A stretch of DNA of 64,000 nt from Actinomadura hallensis (GTDB lineage Bacteria; Actinomycetota; Actinomycetes; Streptosporangiales; Streptosporangiaceae). How positions within the stretch are numbered: the first letter of the stretch is position 1; every line of letters starts with the position of its first letter. The position numbers and the translations under genes are program-made. The notes below the pieces were generated by a model. That model saw nothing but the letters and a program-made list of their open reading frames with translations, searched no databases and had not been told where the DNA came from. The stretch is taken from positions 2,294,001 through 2,358,000 of the forward strand of contig NZ_VFPO01000001.1 of the NCBI RefSeq assembly GCF_006716765.1, read 5' to 3'. Below are positions 16,565 through 25,932 of the stretch, in pieces.

Positions 16565-18805
16565 ATGACGTGCCGTGTCGCCGTGATCGGCGCCGGGGCC
16601 GCCGGTCTCGCGGCCGGGAAGGCGATGCGCGACGCGGGCCTCGAGTTCGTGCTCTACGAGAAGGGCGACCGACCCGGCGGATTGTGGGCGCGTGACAACG
16701 CCAGTGGGCTGTCGCCCGCGTACGAGTCCCTGCACACCAACACCAGCAAGGGGCGCACCCAGTTCGCCGACTTCCCGATGCCGCGGTCCTGGCCGGACTA
16801 CCCGTCCGCCGACCTGGTCGCGCAGTACCTGGCCGACTACGCCGAGCGGTTCGGGGTGCTCCCGCACATCCGGTTCGGCAGCGAGGTCGTGTCGGTCGAC
16901 CGGGACGGGCCGTCGTGGGCCCTGACGACCGCGTCCGGGGACGTGGGCCGCTTCGACGCGGTCGTGGTCGCCAACGGGCACAACTGGGACCCGCGCTGGC
17001 CCGACCCCGCCTACCCGGGAGAGTTCACCGGGACGCAGATCCACGCCCACGACTACCGGACGCCCGACATCTTCCGCGACCGGCGGGTGCTCGTCGTGGG
17101 CATGGGGAACTCGGCCATGGACATCGCCGTGGACGCCTCCCACGTCGCGGACGGGCCGGTCCTGCTGTCGGCGCGGCGCGGCGTCCACATCGTCCCGAAG
17201 TACCTGTTCGGGCGGCCGTCGGACGCGACGGGCGGCGCCCTCGCGGCGCTGCCGTGGCGGCTGCGCCAGCGGGTCGCCGAGACCATGCTGCGGGTCGCGG
17301 TGGGCAGGCCGCAGGACTACGGGCTCCCGGCGCCCTCGGGCGGCCTGTTCCAGAACCACCCGACGGTCAGCGACACGATCCTGCACCGGCTGACCCACGG
17401 CGAGGTCGAGGCGCGTCCCGGCATCGAGCGCCTGGACGGGGAGAAGGTCGTGTTCGCCGACGGCTCCGCCGACCCCGTGGACGTGATCGTGTGGGCGACG
17501 GGCTACCGGGTCACCATCCCGTTCCTGCCGGCCCGGCTGGTGGGGGAGGACCCGGAGCGGCTGCCGCTGTACAAGCGGGTCTTCCACCTGGACGACCCGA
17601 GCCTCGCGTTCGTCGGCCTGATGCAGTCGACGGGCGCGGCGCTGCCGATCGTGGAGGCGCAGGCGAAGCTGGCCGCCGCCTACTTCTCCGGCGCGTACGC
17701 GCTGCCCCCGCCGGGGGAGCGGCGGCGCTCCGTCGCCCGCGACCTGCGCGCCGCGAGGGCGCGGTGGGGCGACCGGCGTCCCATGATGCGCGTCGACTTC
17801 GACCGGTACGTGGCGGACCTGCCCCGCGAGGCGAGGGCCGGGCGGGCCCGGCTCGCGCGCGGCGCCCGCCCCTTCACCCCGACGGACCGTGAGGAGAGCA
17901 CCCGCATGAGCGAAGCGGACCGGGGCGTCGCGGCCCCGCGGCGAGAGGCGGCCCGCCTCCGGGCGCCCGTGAGGACGGGCGGCCGCCGCGACCCGCGCGG
18001 CATGCGGGTCCTCGTGACCGGCGCGTCCGGGACGTTCGGCAGGGCGATCTGCGCCCGGCTGTCCGGCCTCGGCGCCCGCGTCGTCGGCCTGGACGCGGCG
18101 CCGCGCCCCGGCGACCCCGTCGAGGTCATCGCGTGCGACGTCACCGACGACGCGGCCGTCCCGGCGGCGGTGGAGGCCGCGATCGGGCGGCTCGGCGGGC
18201 TGGACCTGCTCGTCAACAACGCCGGGATCGGCGGCCCCGCGCCCGCGGAGCTGCCGCCCGGCGACGAGGTGCGCCGCCAGCTGGACGTCAACCTCCTCGG
18301 CGTCTGGCGGGTGACCGCCGCGTGCGCCGACGCGCTGGTCGCGTCGCGCGGACGCGTGATCATGCTGTCCTCGCGCATGGCCGTCATGCAGCTGCCCCTG
18401 GCCGCGGCCTACGGCGCCTCCAAACGGGCACTCGTGGCATACGCGGACGCCCTTCGCATGGAACTGGGAACCCACGTGGACGTCACTTGCGTGTACCCTT
18501 CCGCCGTGCGGAGCCCGATCCATGACTCGACCGCGGCGGCCGGGCTCTCCCTGGAGGGCATGAGCCGCTACGAACCCCTCGAAGGCGTCGTGGACGCGGT
18601 CGTGCGCGCCGCCCTGTCCCGCCGGCCACTCCGGGACGTGACGACGACCCGCCGCGGCGCCGTCGAGTTCTTCCTGGCCAGGCACCTGCCCGCACTGACC
18701 GACCGGATCGTCGCGCGGACGTTCGCGCGCCGCGTCCGGTCCGGGGCGTTCGCGGGCGCCGAGCTGGCGGCCGGGGCCGTCCGCCGTCACGCGGACCGCG
18801 CATGA
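16565..18805 (+). CDS. Fusion: class B flavin monooxygenase + short-chain dehydrogenase
   Basis: 746 residues in one open frame. Residues 1 to about 440 form an FMO-type enzyme: FAD-binding GAGAAG (9-14), the FMO fingerprint FTGTQIHAHDY (154-164, FxGxxxHxxxY), the NADPH-binding GMGNSA (179-184) and ATGY near 315. Residues 480-746 form an SDR with TGASGTFG, NNAG and the YGASK active site. At the junction ATG 17906 (residue 448) has a GAGGAG 9 bases upstream, so a free SDR could also be translated. The product would oxidise a substrate and then oxidise or reduce the alcohol/ketone formed; the substrate is unknown. It overlaps the MFS gene by 4 bases. Confidence 0.85.
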   Translation: MTCRVAVIGAGAAGLAAGKAMRDAGLEFVLYEKGDRPGGLWARDNASGLSPAYESLHTNTSKGRTQFADFPMPRSWPDYPSADLVAQYLADYAERFGVLPHIRFGSEVVSVDRDGPSWALTTASGDVGRFDAVVVANGHNWDPRWPDPAYPGEFTGTQIHAHDYRTPDIFRDRRVLVVGMGNSAMDIAVDASHVADGPVLLSARRGVHIVPKYLFGRPSDATGGALAALPWRLRQRVAETMLRVAVGRPQDYGLPAPSGGLFQNHPTVSDTILHRLTHGEVEARPGIERLDGEKVVFADGSADPVDVIVWATGYRVTIPFLPARLVGEDPERLPLYKRVFHLDDPSLAFVGLMQSTGAALPIVEAQAKLAAAYFSGAYALPPPGERRRSVARDLRAARARWGDRRPMMRVDFDRYVADLPREARAGRARLARGARPFTPTDREESTRMSEADRGVAAPRREAARLRAPVRTGGRRDPRGMRVLVTGASGTFGRAICARLSGLGARVVGLDAAPRPGDPVEVIACDVTDDAAVPAAVEAAIGRLGGLDLLVNNAGIGGPAPAELPPGDEVRRQLDVNLLGVWRVTAACADALVASRGRVIMLSSRMAVMQLPLAAAYGASKRALVAYADALRMELGTHVDVTCVYPSAVRSPIHDSTAAAGLSLEGMSRYEPLEGVVDAVVRAALSRRPLRDVTTTRRGAVEFFLARHLPALTDRIVARTFARRVRSGAFAGAELAAGAVRRHADRA

Positions 18806-20160
18806 GCACCACCGAGAACGAGAAGACGCAGGCGGCCGCGGGGGCGCGGCCCTGGGCGGGCGACCTCATCGGATACGCCTCCGGCTCGCTCGGGATGGGC
18901 GTGTGGGTCACCGTCCCCGGCCTGCTGCTGCTCTACTTCATGACGCACACGCTCGGCGTGTCCCCGTTCCTGGCGGGGCTGACCCTGCTGCTGCCGAAGA
19001 TCCTGGACGCGATCGTCCATCCGTGGTTCGGCTCGGTGTCGGACCGGCACGCGCGCCGCGACGGGCACCGGCGCCGCATGCTGCGCTGGGGGCTGCTGCT
19101 GGCGTTCGCCTGGATCGGGCTGTTCACGGTCCCGTCCGCCTTCACCGGCTGGTCGGCGGCCCTGTGGGTGGGCGGCTTCTACATCCTCGGGAACGTCCTG
19201 TACGCGTGCTTCCAGGTGCCGTACCTGACGACGCCGTCCGACCTGAAGATCGGCTACCACGAGCGCACCCGCGTGTTCATGTACCGGATGCTGCTGCTGA
19301 CGGTCGGGCTGCTCGGCGCGGGCGTCGCCGCCCCGGCCCTGGTGTCGGGCGGCGCGCGCTCCGACTACGCGCGGATGTCGGTGCTGCTCGCCGGCGTCCT
19401 CGTCGTCACCGGGCTCCTCGCGATCGTGTTCATCCGGCGGCTGGCCGACCGCTCCGGGTTCCGCGTCCCGGACGGCGGCCACGCGCACTCCGTCCTCGAC
19501 GACCTGAAGATCACCTGGCGGGACCGCGACTTCCGCTTCCTGACGCTGTCGTACCTGTTCACCGGCATCACCACGCACATCTTCCTCGCGGCGGTGCCGT
19601 TCTACACCGAGTACTCGTTCGACGACGAGCGGCTGACCGCGGTGTTCATGGGCGCGTTCCTCGTCCCCGCCGCGGTCGCCGGGCCGGTGTGGAAGAAGGT
19701 GTCGGAGCGGACCGGCAAGCAGCGCGCGCTCCTGTTCTGCCAGGGCGTCTTCGTCGTCGGGTCGCTCGCCCTGTGGCCGGGGGAGGCGATGGGCCCGGGG
19801 CCGACGGTCGCGGTGATCGCCGTCCTCGGCACCGCGTTCGCCGGCCTGCAGCTGTTCGCGTTCTCCCTGATCCCCGACATCGTGGCCGCCGCCGAGTCGC
19901 GGGGCACGGCCCGCGCCGGCGCCTACACCGGCGTGTGGACGGCGACCGAGGCGACCGGCACCGCGATCGGCCCCTACGTGTACTCGGCGGTGCTCGCCGC
20001 GGGCGGCTTCGTGTCCACGACCGAGGGGCAGGCGGTCGCGCAGACCGACTCCGCCCTGCTGGCGCTGCTCATCGGCGTGACGCTGGTCCCCGCGGCGCTG
20101 ATGGTGGTCGCCGTCGCCTTCCAGCGCCGCTTCGCCCTGGACCGCATGGCCGCCCGCTGA
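18802..20160 (+). CDS. MFS transporter, GPH (glycoside-pentoside-hexuronide) cation symporter type
   Basis: 452 residues with 12 predicted membrane helices. The N-terminal PWAGDLIGYASGSLGMGVW and the loop ILDAIVHPWFGSVSDRHARRDGHRRR match the GPH family (the D-x-x-x-x-P-x-x-G-x-x-S-D-R pattern between helices 2 and 3). GPH members import sugars, but actinobacterial relatives also move lipophilic compounds. Its overlap (ATGA) with the monooxygenase fusion suggests a shared substrate, either imported for degradation or exported. The gene converges on the SMC operon, 53 bases away. Confidence 0.82.
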   Translation: MSTTENEKTQAAAGARPWAGDLIGYASGSLGMGVWVTVPGLLLLYFMTHTLGVSPFLAGLTLLLPKILDAIVHPWFGSVSDRHARRDGHRRRMLRWGLLLAFAWIGLFTVPSAFTGWSAALWVGGFYILGNVLYACFQVPYLTTPSDLKIGYHERTRVFMYRMLLLTVGLLGAGVAAPALVSGGARSDYARMSVLLAGVLVVTGLLAIVFIRRLADRSGFRVPDGGHAHSVLDDLKITWRDRDFRFLTLSYLFTGITTHIFLAAVPFYTEYSFDDERLTAVFMGAFLVPAAVAGPVWKKVSERTGKQRALLFCQGVFVVGSLALWPGEAMGPGPTVAVIAVLGTAFAGLQLFAFSLIPDIVAAAESRGTARAGAYTGVWTATEATGTAIGPYVYSAVLAAGGFVSTTEGQAVAQTDSALLALLIGVTLVPAALMVVAVAFQRRFALDRMAAR

Positions 20161-20213
20161 CCCGCCGGGTCACTCGTCCGCGGTGTGGACCCTGCGGGCG
20201 CGGCGCCCCCTGT

Positions 20214-23200
20214 TCAGCCGGATTCTCCGGGCGCGGCGGGTTCCGGGGCGGGGCGGGAGCGGGTGATCTGCTCCGCCAGCATCCGGACGCGCCGCTCGTG
20301 CTCGTCGTAGCCGACCACGACCGGGGGCTCGTTGTAGGGCATCGCGTCGGACGAGCGGCGCAGCTTCACGTACTGGCCGCACGCGTCGATCGCGTACGGC
20401 TCCATGTCGTCCTGGAGCGCGCCGATCACCGTGATGCCGTGCGTCTCGCCGATCTTGCGGAACAGCGCGACGGCCTCCTTGCGGTGCTCCTTGCCGAGGT
20501 TGCGGCCCAGCTCGTCCAGCACGAGGACGAGCCGTCCCCCGCCGGAGCTGGCGAGCGCCGCCGCGCACACGAGCTTGACGGCCTTCTCGTCCATGAGCGC
20601 GGTGTTGGCGCGCCGGTTGTAGGGGACGTACCGCTGCCCCTCCGCGCGCCGCCACTTCGGCGTGACCCGCCAGCGCCACTCCTGCTCGGGGTCGGCGGGC
20701 GGCTCGGGCGTGGGGAACTCCAGCGTCGCGCCGTACCCGCCGTAGGCCACGTCGAGCTTCTCGAACTCGTCCGACACCCGCTGGAGCCGGGCGCGGATCG
20801 CGGCGGTCAGCGCGGTGCGGTGCGCCTCCGCGGCGCCCGCCGCCTCCGTCGCGCCCTTCTGCGCCTTCTCCAGGTCGGTGCGGCGCGCCGCGAGCTGCAC
20901 CTCGATCTGCCGCCGCTGGTGCCGCTCGAAGTCCTCCTGCCGGCGCAGGTAGCTCTCCAGCGCCTTCGCCAGGCGCGGGAAGGTGGCCTGCTCCCGCTCG
21001 GTGCGGCGGCCCTCGCCCTCGGCGCGCTCGCGGAGGAGGAAACGCACCTCCTCGGGCATGTCCTCGTCGGACGGGCCGTCGGGGAAGACGCGCCGCAGCG
21101 CCTCCGACAGGTGCTTCTCGGCGGTGTGCCACCACTCGGCGGGCGTCCACGTCGCCTCGTCGTCGTCCAGGCCGGACAGCCATTCGGCCGCGCTCTCGCG
21201 GGACCCGCCCCAGTCCTTCTCCAGCGTCTCCAGCCCGAGCGCGGCGCGCTTGTCGGCCAGCTCCGCCGACGCACGGCGGAGCTTGTCGCGCTCGCGCTCG
21301 TGCGCCTCCTTCCGGCCGCGCAGCCGGTCCAGTTCCAGCGCGCGCGTGTCCGCCTTCGCCTGGAGACGCCGAAGCGACTGCTCTGCCGCGCCCAAGCGGG
21401 GACCGAGCCGGGCCTCGCTCGCTGCGATGTCCTCCAAGCGCTCGCGGAGTTCGACCATGGTCGCCTGGACCTCGTCCAGCTCCTCCGCTGCGCGCGCGCC
21501 CGCGAGCCGCCGTGCGGCCAGAGCGACGTCTGCGGCGGCGTCGGACGTCGCCTGACGCGCCCGCTCCAGCGACTCCTTGGCCGCCTCCAGCGCCGCCCGC
21601 GCCGCCTCCACGCGCGCCACCCGCCCGGTCACCGGCTCCGCGAACCCGCCGACGATCACCACACCGGCGCGGCGTTCGAGGGACCCCTGGGAGACCGCGG
21701 CCCCGGCGTGGATCGCCTCGCCGCCGAGGGCGGCGAAGAACGCGCCGAGCGGCCGCTCGCACCGCACGCCGCGCGGAAGGCGGGCGTCCCCCTCCGGACG
21801 GGCGGCGTCCCCGCCCGCCGGGACGATCATGGATCCGGGCATGCCCTTGAGCGCGGCGGCCGCGGCGTCGAGGTCGCCGGCCGCGACCACGACGGCCTCC
21901 CGGTACGGCCACAGGGCCGCCTCCCACCGCTCCCGGACGTCCTCGTCCAGCTCCACCGCGTCCAGGAGCCCGACGGCGTCGATGCCCGCGGCGGCGAGCG
22001 CGCGGATCTGGGCGGGCGCGCTGCTCTCGCCCGCCTCCGCCTCGGCCAGGGACCGCTCGGCCCGCGCGACCGCGCCCTTCGCCATGCCGAGCTCCTGCTG
22101 CGCCTCGTCCCGGCGCGCCTCCGCCTCGGCCAGCTCGGCGCGGGCGGCGGCCGCGTCCCGGCCGTCGGCCTCCCGCCGCCGCTCCTCCAGCGCCGCGACC
22201 TGGCGGCGCAGCTCGTCGAGCCGGTCGCGGGCGACGGCCTTGTCCGCGGCCAGCCCGCCGGCCTGCCCCTTCAGCTCGGCGAGCGCCGCCTCCGCCTCGC
22301 CGAGCCGCGCGTCCAGCGCCCCGCCGGTGAGCTGCTCCATCTCCCGCTCGGCGGCCTTCGCCGCGGCGGCCAGCTCCTCGCCCTCCCGCCGCAGCCGCTC
22401 CTGCTCGGCGGCGTGCGCGGCGTCGGCCTCCGCCGCGTCCACCAGCAGCCGCGCCTGCCGCGTCCGCCAGTGCCGCAGCGCCGCCGCCACCTCGTCGCGG
22501 GCCCGGTCGCGCCGGTCGAACGCCGCCAGCAGCGTCGCCGCCTCCCGCTCCCACGCCGCGAGCCGCTCGGCGGCCTCGGCCGCCTTGGCGCGCTCGCGGT
22601 GCTCCTCGGCGCGGGACCTGCGCTCGGCCTCCAGCTCCCGGTCCAGCCCGGTCAGCGCCGCGATCGCGCTGAAGATCCGCTCCGGGCCGATCTCGTTGAG
22701 CGGCTGCGACAGCAGGTTCGTGGCGACCTTCGACCGCACCGACGTCGACAGGAACGACACGCACCGCACCCGCCCCCCGTACAGGACGCGGGACAGGTCC
22801 TTCGCGACCAGGTCGCGGCGGCCCGCGCTGCGCGGCAGGCCCGCCCACAGCCGGTCGGCCAGCGCCACCCGCTCGGCCTCGGACGGCGCCGACGCCAGGT
22901 GGACGCCCTGCCGCCACCGGATCTCCAGGTGGGGCGCGTCCGCGTTCACCCGCAGCCACACGGTCAGGGCGCCGTCGCCTTCGCCCGCGGCGCCGCCTTC
23001 GTCCCCGTCCTCGGTCCCGTCCCCGGTCCCGGTACCGGGTTCGGCGTGGTCGAAGACGCCGATGATGTACCCGTGGTCGGCGCTCGCCCACTGGCTGTCG
23101 CCCTGCGCCGCCAGCTCCGCGTTGAACAGCAGCTCCGCCACCGCCCGCGCCCCGGACGCGAACCGCCACTGCTCGTCCCCGAGCAGCGCCGTGATCGCCG

Positions 23201-23408
23201 CGATGAACGACGACTTGCCCGCGCCGTTGGAGTCCTTCGGCCCCTGCCCGGCGACGACGATCAGCGTCCCGGGGACGGTCGGCACCGGATGGGTGGACAG
23301 CCGCGAGATGTTCACCGCCTGCACGGCCACCAGCGTCCGGTCCCCGACGATGTTCTCGGTGCCGCCCGGCGCCGGGCCCGGCGCCATCGGTTCGGCGACG
23401 GCCCTCAT
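20214..23408 (-). CDS. SMC-like ATPase (MukB/JetC type) of a condensin-like complex
   Basis: 1064 residues. The head begins with Walker A GPKDSNGAGKSS (56-67). Two very long charged coiled-coil stretches (about 240-480 and 620-860) flank a globular hinge-like centre (about 480-620, containing GIDAVGLLDAV and GSMIVPAGGD). The C-terminal head half has Walker B LVLVLDELGRN and a D-loop-like region. A canonical LSGGQ signature is not obvious; NTALMDEKAVKL occupies that place. Such proteins form the DNA-clamping, loop-extruding motor of MukBEF, Mks and Wadjet. It starts by ATGA overlap with the upstream gene. This is the last gene of a four-gene operon with no JetD-like nuclease before the convergent MFS gene. 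Confidence 0.85.
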   Translation of the reverse strand: MRAVAEPMAPGPAPGGTENIVGDRTLVAVQAVNISRLSTHPVPTVPGTLIVVAGQGPKDSNGAGKSSFIAAITALLGDEQWRFASGARAVAELLFNAELAAQGDSQWASADHGYIIGVFDHAEPGTGTGDGTEDGDEGGAAGEGDGALTVWLRVNADAPHLEIRWRQGVHLASAPSEAERVALADRLWAGLPRSAGRRDLVAKDLSRVLYGGRVRCVSFLSTSVRSKVATNLLSQPLNEIGPERIFSAIAALTGLDRELEAERRSRAEEHRERAKAAEAAERLAAWEREAATLLAAFDRRDRARDEVAAALRHWRTRQARLLVDAAEADAAHAAEQERLRREGEELAAAAKAAEREMEQLTGGALDARLGEAEAALAELKGQAGGLAADKAVARDRLDELRRQVAALEERRREADGRDAAAARAELAEAEARRDEAQQELGMAKGAVARAERSLAEAEAGESSAPAQIRALAAAGIDAVGLLDAVELDEDVRERWEAALWPYREAVVVAAGDLDAAAAALKGMPGSMIVPAGGDAARPEGDARLPRGVRCERPLGAFFAALGGEAIHAGAAVSQGSLERRAGVVIVGGFAEPVTGRVARVEAARAALEAAKESLERARQATSDAAADVALAARRLAGARAAEELDEVQATMVELRERLEDIAASEARLGPRLGAAEQSLRRLQAKADTRALELDRLRGRKEAHERERDKLRRASAELADKRAALGLETLEKDWGGSRESAAEWLSGLDDDEATWTPAEWWHTAEKHLSEALRRVFPDGPSDEDMPEEVRFLLRERAEGEGRRTEREQATFPRLAKALESYLRRQEDFERHQRRQIEVQLAARRTDLEKAQKGATEAAGAAEAHRTALTAAIRARLQRVSDEFEKLDVAYGGYGATLEFPTPEPPADPEQEWRWRVTPKWRRAEGQRYVPYNRRANTALMDEKAVKLVCAAALASSGGGRLVLVLDELGRNLGKEHRKEAVALFRKIGETHGITVIGALQDDMEPYAIDACGQYVKLRRSSDAMPYNEPPVVVGYDEHERRVRMLAEQITRSRPAPEPAAPGESG

Positions 23409-24061
23409 CCGACCTCCCCCTGATCGCGTTCCCGTCCCCGGCGCCGGGCACGGATGGCCGCCGCGAGCGGCGAGTCCGGCCCGGCCGCCAGGATCAGCTC
23501 CTCCTGCAGCCGCCGGCGCGCCGCGTCCGTCAGCCGGTGGAACTGCGGCCCCGGCACGAAGCCCCCGGCGTCGTCCGGTCCCGCCTTCACCTGCGACACC
23601 AGGCCGGCGAGCCGCAGCCGCCGCAGCGCCGCCTCCAGCTCCCCGACCGGCAGCTGGGTCCGGCGGCGCAGCTCCTCCGCCGGCGTCGGGTACGGCGACA
23701 GCCACGTGTCGTCCTCCAGCAGCCCCGCCGCCCTCGGGATCGCCACCGAGTGGATGAGCACCAGCGTCAGCACGGCCCGCTCCGACTCGGGCGGGACGCA
23801 CTCCGGATCGGCCGCCAGCTCCGCCGCGACGTCGTCGCGGTACCCCGACGTCCAGCGGGCCTGCCCGGCCCGGATGAGCGTCCGCCCGCCGAGCGCGAGC
23901 ATCTCCTCGACCGTCCGGCGCAGCGCCGGCTCCCGCAGCGCCGCGAACCGCACCTCCGGCACCGGCTCGGCCGCGTGCTCCACCGCCATGTACGCGGCGA
24001 CCAGCTCCGCCCGCCGCCGCTCGTCGAACGCCCGCAGGATCGGCTCGAACAGCTCACTCAT
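23405..24061 (-). CDS. Small winged-helix subunit of the SMC complex (KITE/JetB-like), first of two
   Basis: 218 residues, not recognisable as an enzyme. The N-terminal half is helical. The C-terminal half has a winged-helix pattern (PYPTPAEELRRRTQLPVGELEAALRRLRLAGLVSQV, followed by a wing and GPQFHRLTDAARRRLQEEL). Size, fold type and position directly before the SMC gene match JetB/MksE-type KITE subunits, which dimerise and dock on the kleisin. The role is therefore inference from context. It overlaps the upstream gene by 8 bases and the SMC gene by 4. Confidence 0.6.
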   Translation of the reverse strand: MSELFEPILRAFDERRRAELVAAYMAVEHAAEPVPEVRFAALREPALRRTVEEMLALGGRTLIRAGQARWTSGYRDDVAAELAADPECVPPESERAVLTLVLIHSVAIPRAAGLLEDDTWLSPYPTPAEELRRRTQLPVGELEAALRRLRLAGLVSQVKAGPDDAGGFVPGPQFHRLTDAARRRLQEELILAAGPDSPLAAAIRARRRGRERDQGEVG

Positions 24062-24629
24062 GGTCGTCCTCGCCGGTCGACCCGCGCCGCGGGGGCGGGG
24101 GGAGGCGGTGGAGGAGGTCGCGCAGGGAGGCGAGCGACCCTTCGGGCCAGAGGGCGACCCGCGGGCCGGGCCGGACCGTGCCGGCGGCCTCGTCCAGCAG
24201 CAGCCAGCCGGTGTCGGAGAGGCGGCGCAGCTCACCGGTGGCCCAGCGGCGGGCCAGCTCGGCGTCGCCGCGCGTCATGGTCGCGTAGACCTCCAGGACG
24301 TCGGCGACCGCGGCCCGGACGCCCGGCCAGGGCAGGTCGTCCAGGCGCGGCCAGCAGCAGCGCAGCGCGGCGGCCAGGACGCGGCGCGCCTGCCCCGCGC
24401 GTTCCAGCGGCATCGGGGCGGTCTCGTACTCCTCCAGCAGCGCGGGCGTCGCGCCGTCCGGCCACTCGGGGAGCAGCCAGACGCGGGCGCCGTCGCTCGC
24501 GCCGGCCGTCCCGGGCGGGACCGGCTCCGACACGGGGACGGACGGCACGCCCAGCACGCGTGCGCGGGCGCGGGCCAGCACGTGCGGATCCACGGCCGCG
24601 TGCGCGCGGCCCTCTCCGGCGTCGCTCAA
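24054..24629 (-). CDS. Second small winged-helix-like protein of the SMC operon
   Basis: 191 residues from a TTG start that overlaps the previous stop (TTGA), in step with the 4-base overlaps of the operon. The N-terminal third is Pro/Gly-rich. The middle (ALLEEYETAPMPLERAGQARRVLAAALRCCW) is helical. The C-terminal third (ELARRWATGELRRLSDTGWLLLDEAAGTVRPGPRVALWPE) looks like a winged helix with wing. I do not recognise a named family. Two different KITE-like proteins would be unlike Wadjet, which uses one JetB homodimer, and would recall the Nse1/Nse3 pair of SMC5/6. Confidence 0.55.
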   Translation of the reverse strand: MSDAGEGRAHAAVDPHVLARARARVLGVPSVPVSEPVPPGTAGASDGARVWLLPEWPDGATPALLEEYETAPMPLERAGQARRVLAAALRCCWPRLDDLPWPGVRAAVADVLEVYATMTRGDAELARRWATGELRRLSDTGWLLLDEAAGTVRPGPRVALWPEGSLASLRDLLHRLPPPPRRGSTGEDDHE

Positions 24630-25837
24630 GCGCCGGTCCTCTCGAACCAGCCGGGGGTGACCCAGGCGGGAGAGTCCCCCGGACGCGCGGTGAGGCCGTC
24701 CGACCAGGTGAGCCGGTAGGGCAGGTCGGGGTGCAGGTGCGCGGACGACAGGTCGGCCAGGACGCGGCGCGCCGCGGGCCAGTCCTGCGCGAGGACCTCC
24801 TCCACGGCGATCCGGTCGCGGCCCCGGAGGACCTGCTCGGCGACGTCGCGGAGCCGTTCGGCCGCCGCCGTGTCCGAGCCCGTGTCGTCCGACAGCCCCG
24901 GGTCGGGGACCGACGGGCGCGGCGGCGCGGGACGCGGCGGCGTGGCGCGCGGGCCGTCCTCCACGGCCGTCACCACCGCCGCCGGCTCGTGCCAGGGCGC
25001 CGCCGCGTCGAACACGAACCCGTCCAGGACGGCGGCGAGCCGCTCGCGGGACGCCGTGCGGGCGAACGTCCGCCAGGTCTCGGGGGGAAGGAGGGTGAGG
25101 TTGCGGGTCGTGCCGGCGGAGTCCGACAGCCGGGCCGCCGCGCGGCGGGACGCGTCCCCGTAGGCGTAGATGGCGGCGCGCAGGTCGGTGCACGTCCGGT
25201 CGAGCTGCGGCCACCGGCGCAGGATCGCGCCGTGCAGCCGCTCGGCGCGCAGCAGGATCTCCTCGGTGCCCCACAGCTTGGGCGCCTGCTCGCGCAGCTC
25301 CTCGATGGTCCCGTTCGTCAGCGTGACCAGCTCGACGCTCCACAGCCGGAACGCGCGGGCCAGGCCCTCGGCGCCCTCGCGCGCCTGCTCCGGCGTCATG
25401 CGGGGATCGGCCACGTTGAGCTGCTCCAGCGCGAGGAGCCGGTGCATCTCGCTCTGGCCGCCGTCCAGCATCATGCGGCGGACGAACATGAGCCCGACGA
25501 CGCTGGTGAACGACGCGCGGTAGCGGAGCTGGTTCGGCTTGGGGAACACCTCGCGGACGGCGCCGAGCCCCTTCAGCACCCGCAGCCGGTTCTCGAACAC
25601 CTCGGCCGGGTAGCGGCGGCACACGTGCCGCATCTGCTCGCGGCTCAGCCCCTCCTCGCCCGCGTCGGCGAACGCGGCCAGCAGCGTCTCGGCGACGTCC
25701 ACCAGCTCGGGGTCGTCGACGACGGCGCCGCTGTCGCGCGCCAGCGCCGCGAACATCTGCCGGTACACGCCCAGCACCGCCTCGCCGACGAGCGCGTCGT
25801 CGAGGCTGGCGGCCGCGTTCTCGGAGTCGGTGGACAC
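24626..25837 (-). CDS. MukF/JetA-like (kleisin-type) subunit, first gene of the SMC operon
   Basis: 403 residues. The N-terminal 110 residues form a winged helix (GLSREQMRHVCRRYPAEVFENRLRVLKGLGAVREVF), and the rest is long amphipathic helices (about 120-290), a linker rich in Pro, and a small C-terminal domain. This order (WHD, helical middle, linker, C-terminal domain) is that of MukF and JetA kleisins. The start is a GTG without a Shine-Dalgarno sequence; TACCGT lies 8 bases upstream, which suggests a leaderless mRNA and an own promoter separate from the aldehyde dehydrogenase gene. Confidence 0.65.
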   Translation of the reverse strand: MSTDSENAAASLDDALVGEAVLGVYRQMFAALARDSGAVVDDPELVDVAETLLAAFADAGEEGLSREQMRHVCRRYPAEVFENRLRVLKGLGAVREVFPKPNQLRYRASFTSVVGLMFVRRMMLDGGQSEMHRLLALEQLNVADPRMTPEQAREGAEGLARAFRLWSVELVTLTNGTIEELREQAPKLWGTEEILLRAERLHGAILRRWPQLDRTCTDLRAAIYAYGDASRRAAARLSDSAGTTRNLTLLPPETWRTFARTASRERLAAVLDGFVFDAAAPWHEPAAVVTAVEDGPRATPPRPAPPRPSVPDPGLSDDTGSDTAAAERLRDVAEQVLRGRDRIAVEEVLAQDWPAARRVLADLSSAHLHPDLPYRLTWSDGLTARPGDSPAWVTPGWFERTGA

Positions 25838-25881
25838 GGAGGACTACGGTAAGGCCCCCGCGCCCTCAAGGTGGAATCGTG

Positions 25882-25923
25882 GCGGAGACCCCCGCCCCGC
25901 GTCCGCCGGGCGGGAGCCTCCGC
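25882..25923 (-). terminator. Terminator of the aldehyde dehydrogenase gene
   Basis: Arms 25882-25897 and 25908-25923 pair over 16 positions in the RNA, with two G-U wobbles and a 10-base loop. It begins 9 bases after the dehydrogenase stop, and isolates that gene from the SMC operon downstream. Confidence 0.7.
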
Positions 25924-25932
25924 TCGCGGATG

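Noticed and set aside
20161..20213. Possible jetD-like nuclease after the SMC gene
   Set aside because: Only about 50 bases separate the SMC stop from the convergent MFS gene, and none of the genes upstream of the operon has toprim motifs.
18903..23423. Plus-strand open frame of about 1500 codons
   Set aside because: Shadow spanning the MFS gene in another frame and the antisense of the SMC gene; no domain content.
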